Assembly (NCBI GenBank): GCA_016191165.1
Contig: JACPPF010000044.1
Location: 1 to 64,000 of the forward strand
From: Planctomycetota bacterium
GTDB taxonomy: Bacteria; Planctomycetota; Planctomycetia; Gemmatales; Gemmataceae
Direction of reading: 5' to 3'
DNA: 64,000 nucleotides
Made by a program: the position numbers and the translations under genes. Below the pieces are notes generated by a model. That model saw only the letters and a list, made by a program, of their open reading frames with translations. It was not told the origin of the DNA and did no database searches. Of this stretch, positions 1-9,100 are shown one piece after another. Position 1 is the stretch's first letter. Every line of letters begins with the position of its first letter.

Positions 1-98
1 AAACACGCCGCCAGCAGCGATTCGGTCGAGCGTGGTTTGGCCGAGATCCCCAGCGTTTCAAACGCTTCCTCTACCCACTCCGCCCCTACCACCGCCAC
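1..98 (-). CDS. possible N-terminal fragment of a gene leaving the window
   Basis: Read on the minus strand from a GTG at 98, an open frame of about 32 codons runs off the left edge. Its translation begins V-A-V-V-G-A-E-W-V-E-E-A-F-E and then has a short amphipathic stretch. Third positions are mostly G or C, as in the real genes here. No clear ribosome-binding site precedes the GTG, and the plus-strand frames over the same bases are also open, so this is weak. I do not recognise the family. Confidence 0.25.
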   Translation of the reverse strand, partial: MAVVGAEWVEEAFETLGISAKPRSTESLLAAC

Positions 99-159
99 CC
101 GACGGACAACTGCTCAGGGACTTGTAAAATGGCCATCTAGCGAACACCCGTGCGGAGGG

Positions 160-224
160 AAAAAGTAAAAGGAAAAAAGGAAAAGGTCAGGGGGCGACTT
201 TTTCCTTTTTTCCTTTTACTTTTT
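160..224. repeat. perfect 25-bp purine/pyrimidine hairpin
   Basis: Bases 160-184 (AAAAAGTAAAAGG..., A and G with a single T) are the exact reverse complement of 200-224, separated by a 15-nt loop. The 3' arm runs into more T-rich sequence (225-231). It lies about 40 nt before the start of the catalase-like gene. The stem is AT-rich, unlike the other GC-rich palindromes in the window. It could act as a terminator for upstream transcription or be a mobile or repetitive element. Confidence 0.85.
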
Positions 225-264
225 ACTTTTTATTCTCTCACGCATCAAGAGAGGGAACCCTACC

Positions 265-1281
265 ATGCCGCCAAGCCAAAACTGGAAGGAAATCATCCCC
301 GCGGACGAGGAGGCCCGATTCGCCGAGCTTGCGAAACAACTGGTCGAGCTTCAGCGCATGCATGCCGTTGACGGTCGTCCAGCGCGTGCTTTGCACACGA
401 AGTTTAATGGCGGGTTTGAGGCTCGCCTGGAGATTTTCGGCGACTTGCCTGAACCTTGCCGGCACGGCTTGTTCGCCGTGCCCCGAGTTTACGATGCCCT
501 GGTGCGCTACTCGAACGGTTCGGGTGTGGTGCAGGACGACGCCAAGGCCGACGTGCGCGGCATGGCGGTCAAGGTGCTGGAAGTGGACGGCCCCAAGGCC
601 ATCGGGACCGCGCGAACCCAGGACTTCCTCGGCATCCTGCAATCCACGACGCCGTTTCGCGATGCGTATGAGTTCGTCGGCGTAATCTGGGCGTCGCGGA
701 ATCCGTGGCTCTCGTTGCCGCGTTTGCTTTTCACGGTCGGCTTGCGGGCGTTTTCGATTCTGCCGAAACTCATCCGCGCGGTCAAGGTGCCGGTTGATTC
801 GCTGGCGGAGAGTAGGTTTTTCAGTTCGCTGCCGATGTTGTGCGGCCCGTATGCCGTCCGGTTTGCCTGGTTGCCGCTCACCGCGCCGGCGGCCGACGGC
901 CCGCCCGCCGGTTCGACGAAATACGCCGACGATCTGGCGGACCGCCTGCGAAAAGGGCCGATCGAATACGCCCTGGAACTGCAATTCTTCGTGGACGAGG
1001 GCAGTACGCCGATCGAGGACGGTTCGGTCGATTGGCCTGTCGATATTGCGCCCTATGTTCGTGTTGGCAAGCTCGTCATCCCACAACAAGACGCGGTCAG
1101 CGAGCGCGGTAAACGTATCGCCGAGGTCGTCCAAAGCCTGTCGTTCGACCCCTGGCACGCCCTGGTGGAACACCGGCCCCTGGGTAACATGATGCGCGCG
1201 CGCAAACAGGCGTACTTCGCCTGCGGCAAGGGTCGCAACGCTGCCGCGGAACCTGACGGAAACATGGCCTGGCTCAAGTGA
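265..1281 (+). CDS. catalase-like heme protein
   Basis: A 338-residue protein of the small catalase-related family, the catalase core without the long C-terminal parts. Visible signatures are L-H-T-K-F-N-G-G-F at 43-51, matching the catalytic-His segment H-x-K of catalases (His44); the core RYSNGSG at 81-87; D-V-R-G-M-A-V-K at 96-103; and a C-terminal R-K-Q-A-Y (313-317) that fits the R-x3-Y proximal heme-ligand motif. A purine-rich GAGAGGGA lies 8 nt before the ATG. Members of this group show catalase, peroxidase or lipid-hydroperoxide activity, and the exact substrate cannot be read here. No signal peptide is visible, so it is probably cytoplasmic. It stands alone between a hairpin and an inverted repeat. 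Confidence 0.85.
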   Translation: MPPSQNWKEIIPADEEARFAELAKQLVELQRMHAVDGRPARALHTKFNGGFEARLEIFGDLPEPCRHGLFAVPRVYDALVRYSNGSGVVQDDAKADVRGMAVKVLEVDGPKAIGTARTQDFLGILQSTTPFRDAYEFVGVIWASRNPWLSLPRLLFTVGLRAFSILPKLIRAVKVPVDSLAESRFFSSLPMLCGPYAVRFAWLPLTAPAADGPPAGSTKYADDLADRLRKGPIEYALELQFFVDEGSTPIEDGSVDWPVDIAPYVRVGKLVIPQQDAVSERGKRIAEVVQSLSFDPWHALVEHRPLGNMMRARKQAYFACGKGRNAAAEPDGNMAWLK

Positions 1282-1290
1282 AGGTCCCAG

Positions 1291-1364
1291 CGAGCCGCCG
1301 GGCTTGCCCCGGCGGTGCATCCCGTTCCGCCGTGGTCCACCGCCGGGACAAGCCCGGCGGCTCG
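1291..1364. repeat. 27-bp inverted repeat, GCCGCCGGGCTTG family
   Basis: Arms 1291-1317 and 1338-1364 pair at 26 of 27 positions around a 20-nt loop. The arm begins CGAGCCGCCGGGCTTG. A related element is cut by the right edge of the window (63964-64000). It sits just downstream of the catalase-like gene and could terminate its transcript, although there is no T-tract. Confidence 0.85.
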
Positions 1365-1441
1365 CGGATTGTTTGTTACACTAAAATCGATGGATTTGCA
1401 CCAGGCCGAAAAAAATGCGTGACCTTTGCTACAATCACCTC

Positions 1442-2851
1442 ATGGCAAACCACCCTGGAACATCGTTGACCCGTCGACAATGGCTCGGAGCGACGGGACT
1501 GGGCGCACTGGGGTTAAACCTTGGGACGCTGCTCCACGCCCAGGCCTCGACCGAGCCGCGTTACAATCCGCCTCAGCGACTGCGCGCATGCATCCTGGTT
1601 TATCAATATGGCGGGCCGAGCCATCTCGACACGTTTGATCTCAAGCCGACCGCGCCCGCGGAGATTCGCGGGGAGTTTCGCCCGATCGCAACGTCGGTGC
1701 CTGGTCTACCAGTGTCCGAACATTTGCCTCGCCTGGCCGGGCACATGCATCAGGCTGCGGTGATCCGCAGTCTGCATCACGGCAACCGTTTGCACGATGC
1801 GGCCGGCATCGAGACGCTGACGGGCCGACCGCTGGCGGGCGGCGATCGGGAGTTATTTGCCCCGATCCCGCAGTTCTTTCCCAGTTATGGCAGCGCGCTG
1901 GCGTATCTTTGGCGTGGCCGGCGTCTGGACGTGCCGTGTGCCGCGTTGCCGTTTTTGTTTCACAACGTCGTTGATGTCCCTTGCCAGGGAGCTGGGTTTC
2001 TCGGAGCGGCATACAACCCGTTCTGGATCGAGGGCGATCCCGCGAACCGCACGTACCGCGCGAACATGCTCGCCCTCCCCGATGACCTGACGCGGGCACG
2101 TTTGCAACAACGGCGCACGCTGCTGGAAAACCTGGATCGCATTCAGGCAAGCAACCAGCCGGGCGGCCTGCAACTTCGCCGCTTTGCCAACCGGGCTTAT
2201 CAACTGCTCGAATCCGAGGCGATTCGCCGTGCCCTGGACCTGTCGCAAGAGAGCGAGCGAACGCGCGAACGCTATGGCTATTTCGACACGACGCGCGCTT
2301 ACCAGGGGGGAGGCGGCGGCCTGGGCCACGGTCGGCAGATTCGCGGCCAAAACCTGCTGCTCGCCCGCCGACTCGTCGAGGCGGGCGTCCCGTTCGTTAC
2401 CATCAACGATTACAAGCAACAGGGCCAAAACTGGGACGCTCACGCCAGCGGTTTCCAGGAGCATAAGCATTATCTCTTGCCTCCGTTCGATCAAAGCATG
2501 TCGGCACTAATCGAAGACCTCGACGCGCGCGGCCTATTGGACTCGACGCTGGTTATCGCCGTCGGGGAGTTTGGCCGGACGCCGCGCATTAACGGCAGCG
2601 CCGGGCGCGACCACTGGCCGGATTGTTATTCGGTCTTCCTTGCGGGCGGGGGCGTTCGCGGCGGCTACGTTCACGGCGCCAGCGACCGCATCGGCGCCTA
2701 CCCCGCCCTCGACCCGGTCACCCCCGCTGACTTCGCTGCCACCATCTTCTGGCGCTTCGGCATCGACCCGGCGACCGAAATCCATGACCTGACCGGCCGG
2801 CCCTACCGCCTCGCCGACGGCGATCCAATCGAACGTCTGTTTGACAGGTAG
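1442..2851 (+). CDS. DUF1501 family Tat-exported protein
   Basis: About 469 residues of the DUF1501 family, very abundant in planctomycetes and distantly related to alkaline-phosphatase/sulfatase-like folds; the catalytic role is not established. The N-terminus carries a twin-arginine signal (T-R-R-Q-W-L-G-A-T-G, then a hydrophobic stretch ending A-Q-A). Family landmarks include YQYGGPSHLDTFDLKP, LHHGNRLHDAA and the near-C-terminal VGEFGRTPRINGSAGRDHWP, which holds conserved His and Asp residues. I prefer ATG 1442 over ATG 1415 because it places the RR motif about ten residues in, as in other members. It is expected in the periplasm or at the cell surface. The family usually pairs with DUF1549/DUF1553 genes, but here the neighbour is an MlrC-type peptidase. 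Confidence 0.88.
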   Translation: MANHPGTSLTRRQWLGATGLGALGLNLGTLLHAQASTEPRYNPPQRLRACILVYQYGGPSHLDTFDLKPTAPAEIRGEFRPIATSVPGLPVSEHLPRLAGHMHQAAVIRSLHHGNRLHDAAGIETLTGRPLAGGDRELFAPIPQFFPSYGSALAYLWRGRRLDVPCAALPFLFHNVVDVPCQGAGFLGAAYNPFWIEGDPANRTYRANMLALPDDLTRARLQQRRTLLENLDRIQASNQPGGLQLRRFANRAYQLLESEAIRRALDLSQESERTRERYGYFDTTRAYQGGGGGLGHGRQIRGQNLLLARRLVEAGVPFVTINDYKQQGQNWDAHASGFQEHKHYLLPPFDQSMSALIEDLDARGLLDSTLVIAVGEFGRTPRINGSAGRDHWPDCYSVFLAGGGVRGGYVHGASDRIGAYPALDPVTPADFAATIFWRFGIDPATEIHDLTGRPYRLADGDPIERLFDR

Positions 2852-2886
2852 TCCTTTCCGCACGCCATGTGTTTAGGCGTAGGCGA

Positions 2887-2930
2887 AGGTCAGGCTTTCC
2901 AGCCCGACGTCAGGCTGGAAAGCCTGACCT
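2887..2930. repeat. 18-bp perfect inverted repeat, GTAGGTCAGGC family
   Basis: Arms 2887-2904 (AGGTCAGGCTTTCCAGCC) and 2913-2930 are perfect reverse complements around an 8-nt loop. The same word family recurs at 38358-38419. It lies in the leader of the mlrC-like gene, 26 nt before the ATG, so any transcript from upstream would carry it in the 5' UTR. Confidence 0.9.
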
Positions 2931-2956
2931 ACTTCTTTTTCACAAGTAGGCGTACC

Positions 2957-4432
2957 ATGCGAATCGCATTCGCCGAGATTGCCCAGGAAACCGATTCCTT
3001 CAGTCCCATCATCGCCGAACGCACGGACTTTGAAGCATACGGCCTCTACTTTGGCAATGAAATCCTGGAGAGGATGCGCGGCGTCGGCCCGATCGGCGGG
3101 TTTCTTGATGTCGCTGCCGATCAGGCCGATGGCGTTTCCCTCATGCCAATCGTACGCGCCTGGGGCGGCGCCGGCGGCACCATCGCGGCCGAAACGCTCG
3201 ATTTTCTCATCGCGCGTTTTGTCGACGGGTTGAAGCGGTCGCTCCCACTCGACGGCGTTTTTCTTTCCTTGCACGGCGCTGCCGCCTCTGCGAACGAAGA
3301 CGATGTTGAAGGCCACGTCCTTCGTGCGACCCGCGAGGTCGTTGGCAGCGCGGTGCCGATCGTGGTGGCGCTCGATCATCATGCCAATATCACCTTGCAA
3401 ATGGTGCGCTGCGCCGACGCGTTGGTTGGACACGAAACGCAGCCGCACGATCCGCCAGCGACCGGACGCAAGGCGGCACGCCTTCTTTTTCGAATGCTGC
3501 GCGGTGAAATCCGCCCGACGCTTCGCTGGCAGAAGATTCCCATGATTGCGCCGCAGGATCAATTCCTGACCTCGGCGGGGCCGATGAAAGAGTGGTTCGA
3601 CCTGGCCCGGGCGATGGAACTTCGCAAGGGTGTCCTGGATGTGTCGCCCTATCCGATGCAGCCGTGGCTGGATGTTGCCGAAGGGGGTTGGGCGGTGGTT
3701 GTTCACACCGACAACGATCCCGAACTGGCGCAGGCGGTTGCCGTCGAGATGGCGAACAAGGCGTGGAGTCTGCGCGAATACTTTTGGCGTTCCGAACGTG
3801 TGCCGCCGGCCGACGCGGTTCGGCAGGCCGTTGAAGCCAAAAGCGGGTTAATGATTCTGTCGGACACGGGCGATTCGGTATACGGGGGCGCTCCCGGCGA
3901 CAGCACCTGTATTCTTCGCGCGATGCTCGAGCAAAAGATATCGTGCAACGCCCTGGTGCCGATGATCGATCCGGGCGCCGTGCATGAAGCCAGCGCGGCG
4001 GGTGTTGGCGCAAAGATCACCATTGACCTTGGCGGGAAGTTTGACAACATCTTCAATCAGCCGGTGCGAGTCACGGGAACCGTGGCCGCGGTTTCCGACG
4101 GATTCACGGTTGATCTGCACGATCGCGGTGTGTGCGCTCTGCGCCGCACGGCTCTCTTGCAGGTCGGCTCGGTCTATATTGCCTTGCTTGATCACCGCAG
4201 TTTCGCCGTCAACCATCCGGTGCTTTACACCCACCTGGGGCTGGAAATGGCCGACGCCAAAATGGTGATCGTCAAGACGGCCAGCAATTTTCAATTCTTC
4301 GGCCGGTGGCGCAAGGGATTGATTCGAGTCGATTCCCCCGGTACGACGCAATCCGATCTGACCGCATTTGCATGGAAGCACCTGCCGCGACCGATCTACC
4401 CGCTTGATCCAATCAGCGACTGGCAAGCCTGA
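2957..4432 (+). CDS. M81 family metallopeptidase (MlrC/microcystinase C type)
   Basis: A 491-residue protein of the M81 family, whose type member MlrC finishes degradation of linear microcystin. Most members are of unknown substrate and probably hydrolyse small peptides or amides. Motifs seen: the N-terminal M-R-I-A-F-A-E-I-A-Q-E-T-D-S-F-S-P that typifies the family, L-H-G-A-A-A at 105-110, the putative metal-binding V-A-L-D-H-H-A-N at 137-144, G-H-E-T-Q-P-H-D at 158-165, and D-T-G-D-S-V-Y-G-G-A-P-G-D. The open frame extends 30 codons upstream, but those codons translate the palindromic repeat, so ATG 2957 is chosen. No signal peptide is seen, so it is cytoplasmic. The flanking DUF1501 genes suggest no shared pathway. 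Confidence 0.85.
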   Translation: MRIAFAEIAQETDSFSPIIAERTDFEAYGLYFGNEILERMRGVGPIGGFLDVAADQADGVSLMPIVRAWGGAGGTIAAETLDFLIARFVDGLKRSLPLDGVFLSLHGAAASANEDDVEGHVLRATREVVGSAVPIVVALDHHANITLQMVRCADALVGHETQPHDPPATGRKAARLLFRMLRGEIRPTLRWQKIPMIAPQDQFLTSAGPMKEWFDLARAMELRKGVLDVSPYPMQPWLDVAEGGWAVVVHTDNDPELAQAVAVEMANKAWSLREYFWRSERVPPADAVRQAVEAKSGLMILSDTGDSVYGGAPGDSTCILRAMLEQKISCNALVPMIDPGAVHEASAAGVGAKITIDLGGKFDNIFNQPVRVTGTVAAVSDGFTVDLHDRGVCALRRTALLQVGSVYIALLDHRSFAVNHPVLYTHLGLEMADAKMVIVKTASNFQFFGRWRKGLIRVDSPGTTQSDLTAFAWKHLPRPIYPLDPISDWQA

Positions 4433-4497
4433 CGTGGTACGCGGAACATTCGCGCGGGCAACCGTTCGACCGGGGCGTTTCGGCCATGTTCCCGCCA

Positions 4498-5856
4498 CTA
4501 TCCCAAATCCCGAAGCGGTTGGCCGGCAGAAAGGATCGGGATAGGCCGGCCGGTGAAGTCGAGAAACTCATGCCCTGGATCGATGCCGAGGTGCCGATAG
4601 ACGGTTGCGAGCAGATCCTGCGGCGTTAACGGGCGCTCACGTGGATACTCGCCGCGGCTGTTGGTGGCGCCAATGACCTGACCCATGCGGAAACCCCCGC
4701 CGCTGACCAGAGCGGACATGGCCTGCGGGTAATGGTCGCGGCCAAGCTTGCCGTTAAGCGTTGTCAAGCGCGGCGTACGGCCGAACTCGCCCAGAGCGAG
4801 GATGAGAATATCACGATCCAGGCCGCGGTCGTGGACATCCGCTATGAGGGCGGACAGCGCCTGATCCATGAACGGGGCGCGCCAGCGCATGCCTTCGGCC
4901 AGGTCCCAGCCGGGTTGCGCGTCGGCGTGATCGTCCCAGCTAAAGTAGATGCGCTGGTTTTGCACTGGCGCCAGGGCATCGACGGTGATGACGCCGGCGC
5001 CCGCCTCGGCAAGTCGGCGTGCCAGCAAACAGCTTTGGCCCCACAGGTGCCGGCCATAGCGATCACGTACTCGACCGTCCTCTCGGCCCAGATCAAAAGC
5101 ATGCGCGACCTGCGGATTGGACAAGAGCTGAAAGGCCGCCTCGCGCAACCGATCGGTCCCTTCAAGCCGGCCATGGGCGTCCATGTCGCGGCGAAGTTGA
5201 TCGAAGTTTGCCAGCAGGCGGCGGCGACTGGCGAATTGCTCGACCGTGACGCCGCCCGTCAAACCCAGATGCGGCGGACGGTACCCAGCGGCCGAGGGAT
5301 CGCCGGCCACGAAGGCCTGATGATTGAGGCCCAGATACGTTGGCCGGGTCATGAAGGGTTGCGTGGGAATGCCGACGTACTGAGGCAGCCCGTCTGGCCG
5401 GAGACCGCGCGACCGACTTGCAATCATGCCGAAATCGGGATGGTCGGACCGGGCAGTCGAGGTCGGATCGGGAACCGTTGGCGTTTTGCCGGTCAGCACC
5501 TCGATGGAGCCATCGTTGTGCGACGACATCGTGTGGTGCAACGAGCGAACCAGGGCCAATCGTTGACCTTGCTCGGCCAGGCGCGGAAAGAGCTCGCAGA
5601 CATCCATGCCCGGAACCGTCGTGCGGATGGGGCGAAACGGCCCGCGATATTCAACCGGAGCGTCCGGTTTGGGATCGAAAGTCTCGAACTGGCTCGGGCC
5701 GCCCCACATCCAGAACAGGATCACCGACGTCGGCCGCGAAGTTTGGCTCGCGCGCGCGGCCATGAACTGCGGCAAGGCGAGCCCGCCGAGCGCGAGAGTA
5801 CCCAGACGCAAGAACGCTCGCCGCGACATCGGACCGGGGCAGGACGCGTCACGCAT
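4498..5856 (-). CDS. DUF1501 family Tat-exported protein
   Basis: A 452-residue second DUF1501 protein, only distantly similar to the one at 1442. It begins with a Tat signal (S-R-R-A-F-L-R-L-G, then a hydrophobic stretch rich in Leu, Gly and Ala). Family motifs are FWMWGGPSQFETFDPKP, VRSLHHTMSSHNDGS and LGEFGRTPRLTTLNGKLGRDHYP. The start is supported by GGGAG placed 7 nt upstream. It converges with the mlrC-like gene, leaving 65 nt between stop codons. A 428-codon plus-strand frame over it is an antisense shadow. Function unknown; exported. Confidence 0.87.
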   Translation of the reverse strand: MRDASCPGPMSRRAFLRLGTLALGGLALPQFMAARASQTSRPTSVILFWMWGGPSQFETFDPKPDAPVEYRGPFRPIRTTVPGMDVCELFPRLAEQGQRLALVRSLHHTMSSHNDGSIEVLTGKTPTVPDPTSTARSDHPDFGMIASRSRGLRPDGLPQYVGIPTQPFMTRPTYLGLNHQAFVAGDPSAAGYRPPHLGLTGGVTVEQFASRRRLLANFDQLRRDMDAHGRLEGTDRLREAAFQLLSNPQVAHAFDLGREDGRVRDRYGRHLWGQSCLLARRLAEAGAGVITVDALAPVQNQRIYFSWDDHADAQPGWDLAEGMRWRAPFMDQALSALIADVHDRGLDRDILILALGEFGRTPRLTTLNGKLGRDHYPQAMSALVSGGGFRMGQVIGATNSRGEYPRERPLTPQDLLATVYRHLGIDPGHEFLDFTGRPIPILSAGQPLRDLG

Positions 5857-6023
5857 TGCATTGCTCCCGTTTTTTCACCCGGCTGTTCGCCCACGAAAGA
5901 CACGCCGGCCCACAGGCGGCAGTTTCATCCTACCGAATCCAATCGGAATTTCCCGTTTGAACCATCGGCAACCTGTTCCATGATTCGTCCGCTTGCTCAG
6001 ATTTTCCAAAAAACTTGACCAGC

Positions 6024-6041
6024 CCCCAGCGCAAGCTGGGG
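6024..6041. terminator. GNRA-loop hairpin downstream of the RND permease
   Basis: CCCCAGC (6024-6030) pairs with GCTGGGG (6035-6041) around a GCAA loop. Read on the minus strand it follows the end of the permease gene by about 95 nt and is followed by GCTGGTCAAG and a T-run. A weak-to-moderate terminator candidate. The whole 5857-6134 gap holds no other gene that I see. Confidence 0.5.
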
Positions 6042-6134
6042 TTTTGGGAGGCCGCGCCCCCCGCGCGTGCGCGTGGGGTTGGCATCGCTCCACTTGACGA
6101 ACGGTACCGCGTGCAGAATTGGCGAAGGTCGATA

Positions 6135-9100
6135 TTACTTCCGGCCGTCGAGGCCGCCGGTGAGTTTTTTGTGGACGCCCCGCACCGCGAGCGCCGCGAG
6201 AATGCCGGCGCTGGCGCCCACGAGAGGGGCCCAGAGCGTGTCCACGATTCCCAGCTGGCTCAGGAGAAAACCGAAGGCCGCACCGGAGATTCCGCCGAAG
6301 GCCGCCGACCCCAGACCCTGTCCGACCGCGCCGGCAAAGACGCGCGTCTCGCCGATCCCCTGAATAACATAGAAGAACACCGGCGTCAGAAAGATACCAA
6401 ACAGCGTGACGCCCAGCATGCCGCTGAAGACGGCGATTCCCAGCGACCGCCGCATCTCCGAACCAGCGCCCGAGGACAAGCACAACGGCAGCACGCCCAG
6501 AATGAACGCGAACGACGTCATCAGGATGGGGCGCAAGCGCAAACGCGACGCCTCGATCGTCGCGTCCCGCACGGATTTCCCCGCGCCGTGCAATTCCCGG
6601 GCGAACTCGACGACCAGGATCGCGTTCTTGCAGGCCAACCCGATCAGAACCACCAGCCCAATTTGCACGAAGATATTCACCGACGTATTCGCCAGCAACA
6701 CACCGACGATCGAGCATAACATGCACAGGGGCACCACGAGGATCACAGCCAGCGGCAACGCCCAACTCTCGTAAAGCGCCGCCAGCGCGAGGAAGACACA
6801 CACCACGGCCAGGCCGAACACGATGCTCGTGGTATTCCCCTCGCGAATCTGCAAGTACATCAACTCGGTCCATTCCGCGTTCATGGAACGCGGCAGCGCA
6901 TCGAGCGCGATGCGATCGACCTCCTCGATGATCTCGCCGGAGCTGGCGCCGGGCAATGGCGCGCCGGTAATCGGCGCGGCCGTGTAGAGATTGTAACGCC
7001 GCACGAAGATCGGCCCGGTCTGTTCCTTCACGCGCACCAGCGTGCCCAGCGGAACCATCTGGCCGCGGTTGTTGCGCACCTGAAGCTGATTGATGTCCTC
7101 GGCCCGGGCGCGAAACTCCCGGTCGGCCTGCAACGTCACCTGCCAGTAGCGGCCGAACTCGTTGAAGCGTGTCACGTTCAAGGAACCGAGATAGATCTGC
7201 AACGTCTGATTGACTTCGTCGAACGGGACCCCCATCGACGCTGCCTTGACGCGGTCAATGTCCATGTAGAGCTGCGGGGTGTTGGAGCGAAACTGCGTGA
7301 GGACGCCGGCGAGCATCGCGTGGCCCGGTTCGCCGGACTGGTTTGCCTCCTCCCCGATTTGTTGGCGGATTTTACGAATGAACTTGTCGGTCTGATCTTG
7401 GAGCGTTGGCAAGCCCAGGCCGCCGCGATCCTGCACCATGACCTTGAACCCGCCGGACGTGCTGACTCCCGGCACCGGCGAGGCGCCCGCCACCACCACC
7501 CGCGCCTGCTTGACCTTGGCCGAGAATTCCTGCCGCAGGCGCGCCATGATCGCCTCAGCGCGAAGGCTGCTATCCTGGCGCTCGGCAAAAGGATCGAGAA
7601 TCACGAAGAACGAGCCGAAGTTGGACCCGTTCGCCGATTCGACGAATGAGATCCCGCTCATGCCGATGGTGTGGGCAACGCCCGGAACCTTGCGAATAAT
7701 GCCATCGACTTCCTTGATGACTTCCTCGGTGCGGTCCTGGCTGGCGGAATCGGGAAGCTGCACGCTGACCATGACCCTGCCCATGTCCTGGCGTGGCACG
7801 AACCCGCGCGGCGAATCGCGGAAGACCACGTAGGTCAGCACGAGGAGACCGCCGTAGGCCAGCACCACGATCGCGCTCAGACGCAGGCATTTCCCAATGC
7901 CCCAGCCGTAGGCATCGGTGAGCCGATCGAAGGCGCGGTTGAAGTAGCCGAAAAAAAGCCCCATCACCTGGTTGACGGGCTGGATGACGAACCAGCCAAG
8001 CGTCAGGCCGACCAACAGGCCGGGCGCGAACAAAAGAGCCGTTGATCCCCAGCCATGCCAGGCGGACAACTCCTGGGGATCACGCGGATCAAACGCCCAA
8101 TCCGTTGGAAGGAGGAACCCAAGTCGTGGCAGCCATGAGAGCGTGACGAAGCCAAGAGCGCCAAAGATCCACCACGGGAGCGCTTCCCGGCGACGGAGTT
8201 CTCCGGTCGCTGACGCTCCCGGCTCGCTGGGATTCTTTTTGAAGATCAGCATGGCCCGCGATGGCGTCATCGTCAGTGCGTTGACGGCAGAGATCACCGT
8301 CGAGGCGGCGATGGTCACCGCGAACTGGCGAAAAAAGCGCCCCGTGATGCCGCTGATGAAGGCACAGGGAACGAAGACGGCACAAAGCACCACCGTGATG
8401 GCGATGATCGGCCCGCTGATCTCCGCCATGGCCTGGAGCGTCGCGCTGCGCGCGTCAAGCCCCTTCGCCATCTGCCTTTGGATGTTCTCAAGAACGACGA
8501 TGGCGTCATCCACGACGATGCCGATCGCCAGCACCAACCCGAAGAGAGAAATGTTGTTGAGGCTATAGCCCAGGGCGGCCATGACGGCGAACGTGCCAAT
8601 CAGCGAGACCGGCACGTCGATCATTGGCAAAATCATGGCCCGCCAATCCTGCAAGAACAGGAGCACGACCAGCGCGACCAGGATGACCGCGTCGCGCAGC
8701 GTGTGGAACACTTCAAAGATTGATTCGCGAATGAACGGCGTCGTGTCGTAGGCGATGTTGTAGTCCATGCCGTCGGGAAAGCGTTTTTTGAGCTCCTTCA
8801 TCTTGGCCTTGACGCGGTCGGCAACCTCAAGCGCGTTGGTCCCCGGCAACTGATAGACGCCCAGGGCGATGGACGGCGTGCCATCGAAGGTGCAAGAGAT
8901 GTTGTAACTCAGAGCGCCGAGTTCGACGCGGGCCACATCCTTGAGACGCACGATACTGACGGACGGCGCCAGCAAGGCGGCAGGCTGGATCAGTCCGCGA
9001 TTGGGCGCCCGGAGCCGGGCGCGGCGAGCGGTGGGCGTGTTGACGGCAAAACCCGCCAGGCCGGCGAGCGGACCGTCGTCGTCGCTGTTGGCGCCGCCGC

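Noticed and set aside
2867-2956. 30-codon N-terminal extension of the MlrC-like protein
   Set aside because: These codons translate the palindromic repeat (2887-2930); the family's N-terminus starts at ATG 2957.
4732-6018. 428-codon plus-strand frame opposite the second DUF1501 gene
   Set aside because: The minus-strand frame has family motifs and a Tat signal; the plus-strand translation has no recognisable motif and is a GC-rich antisense shadow.
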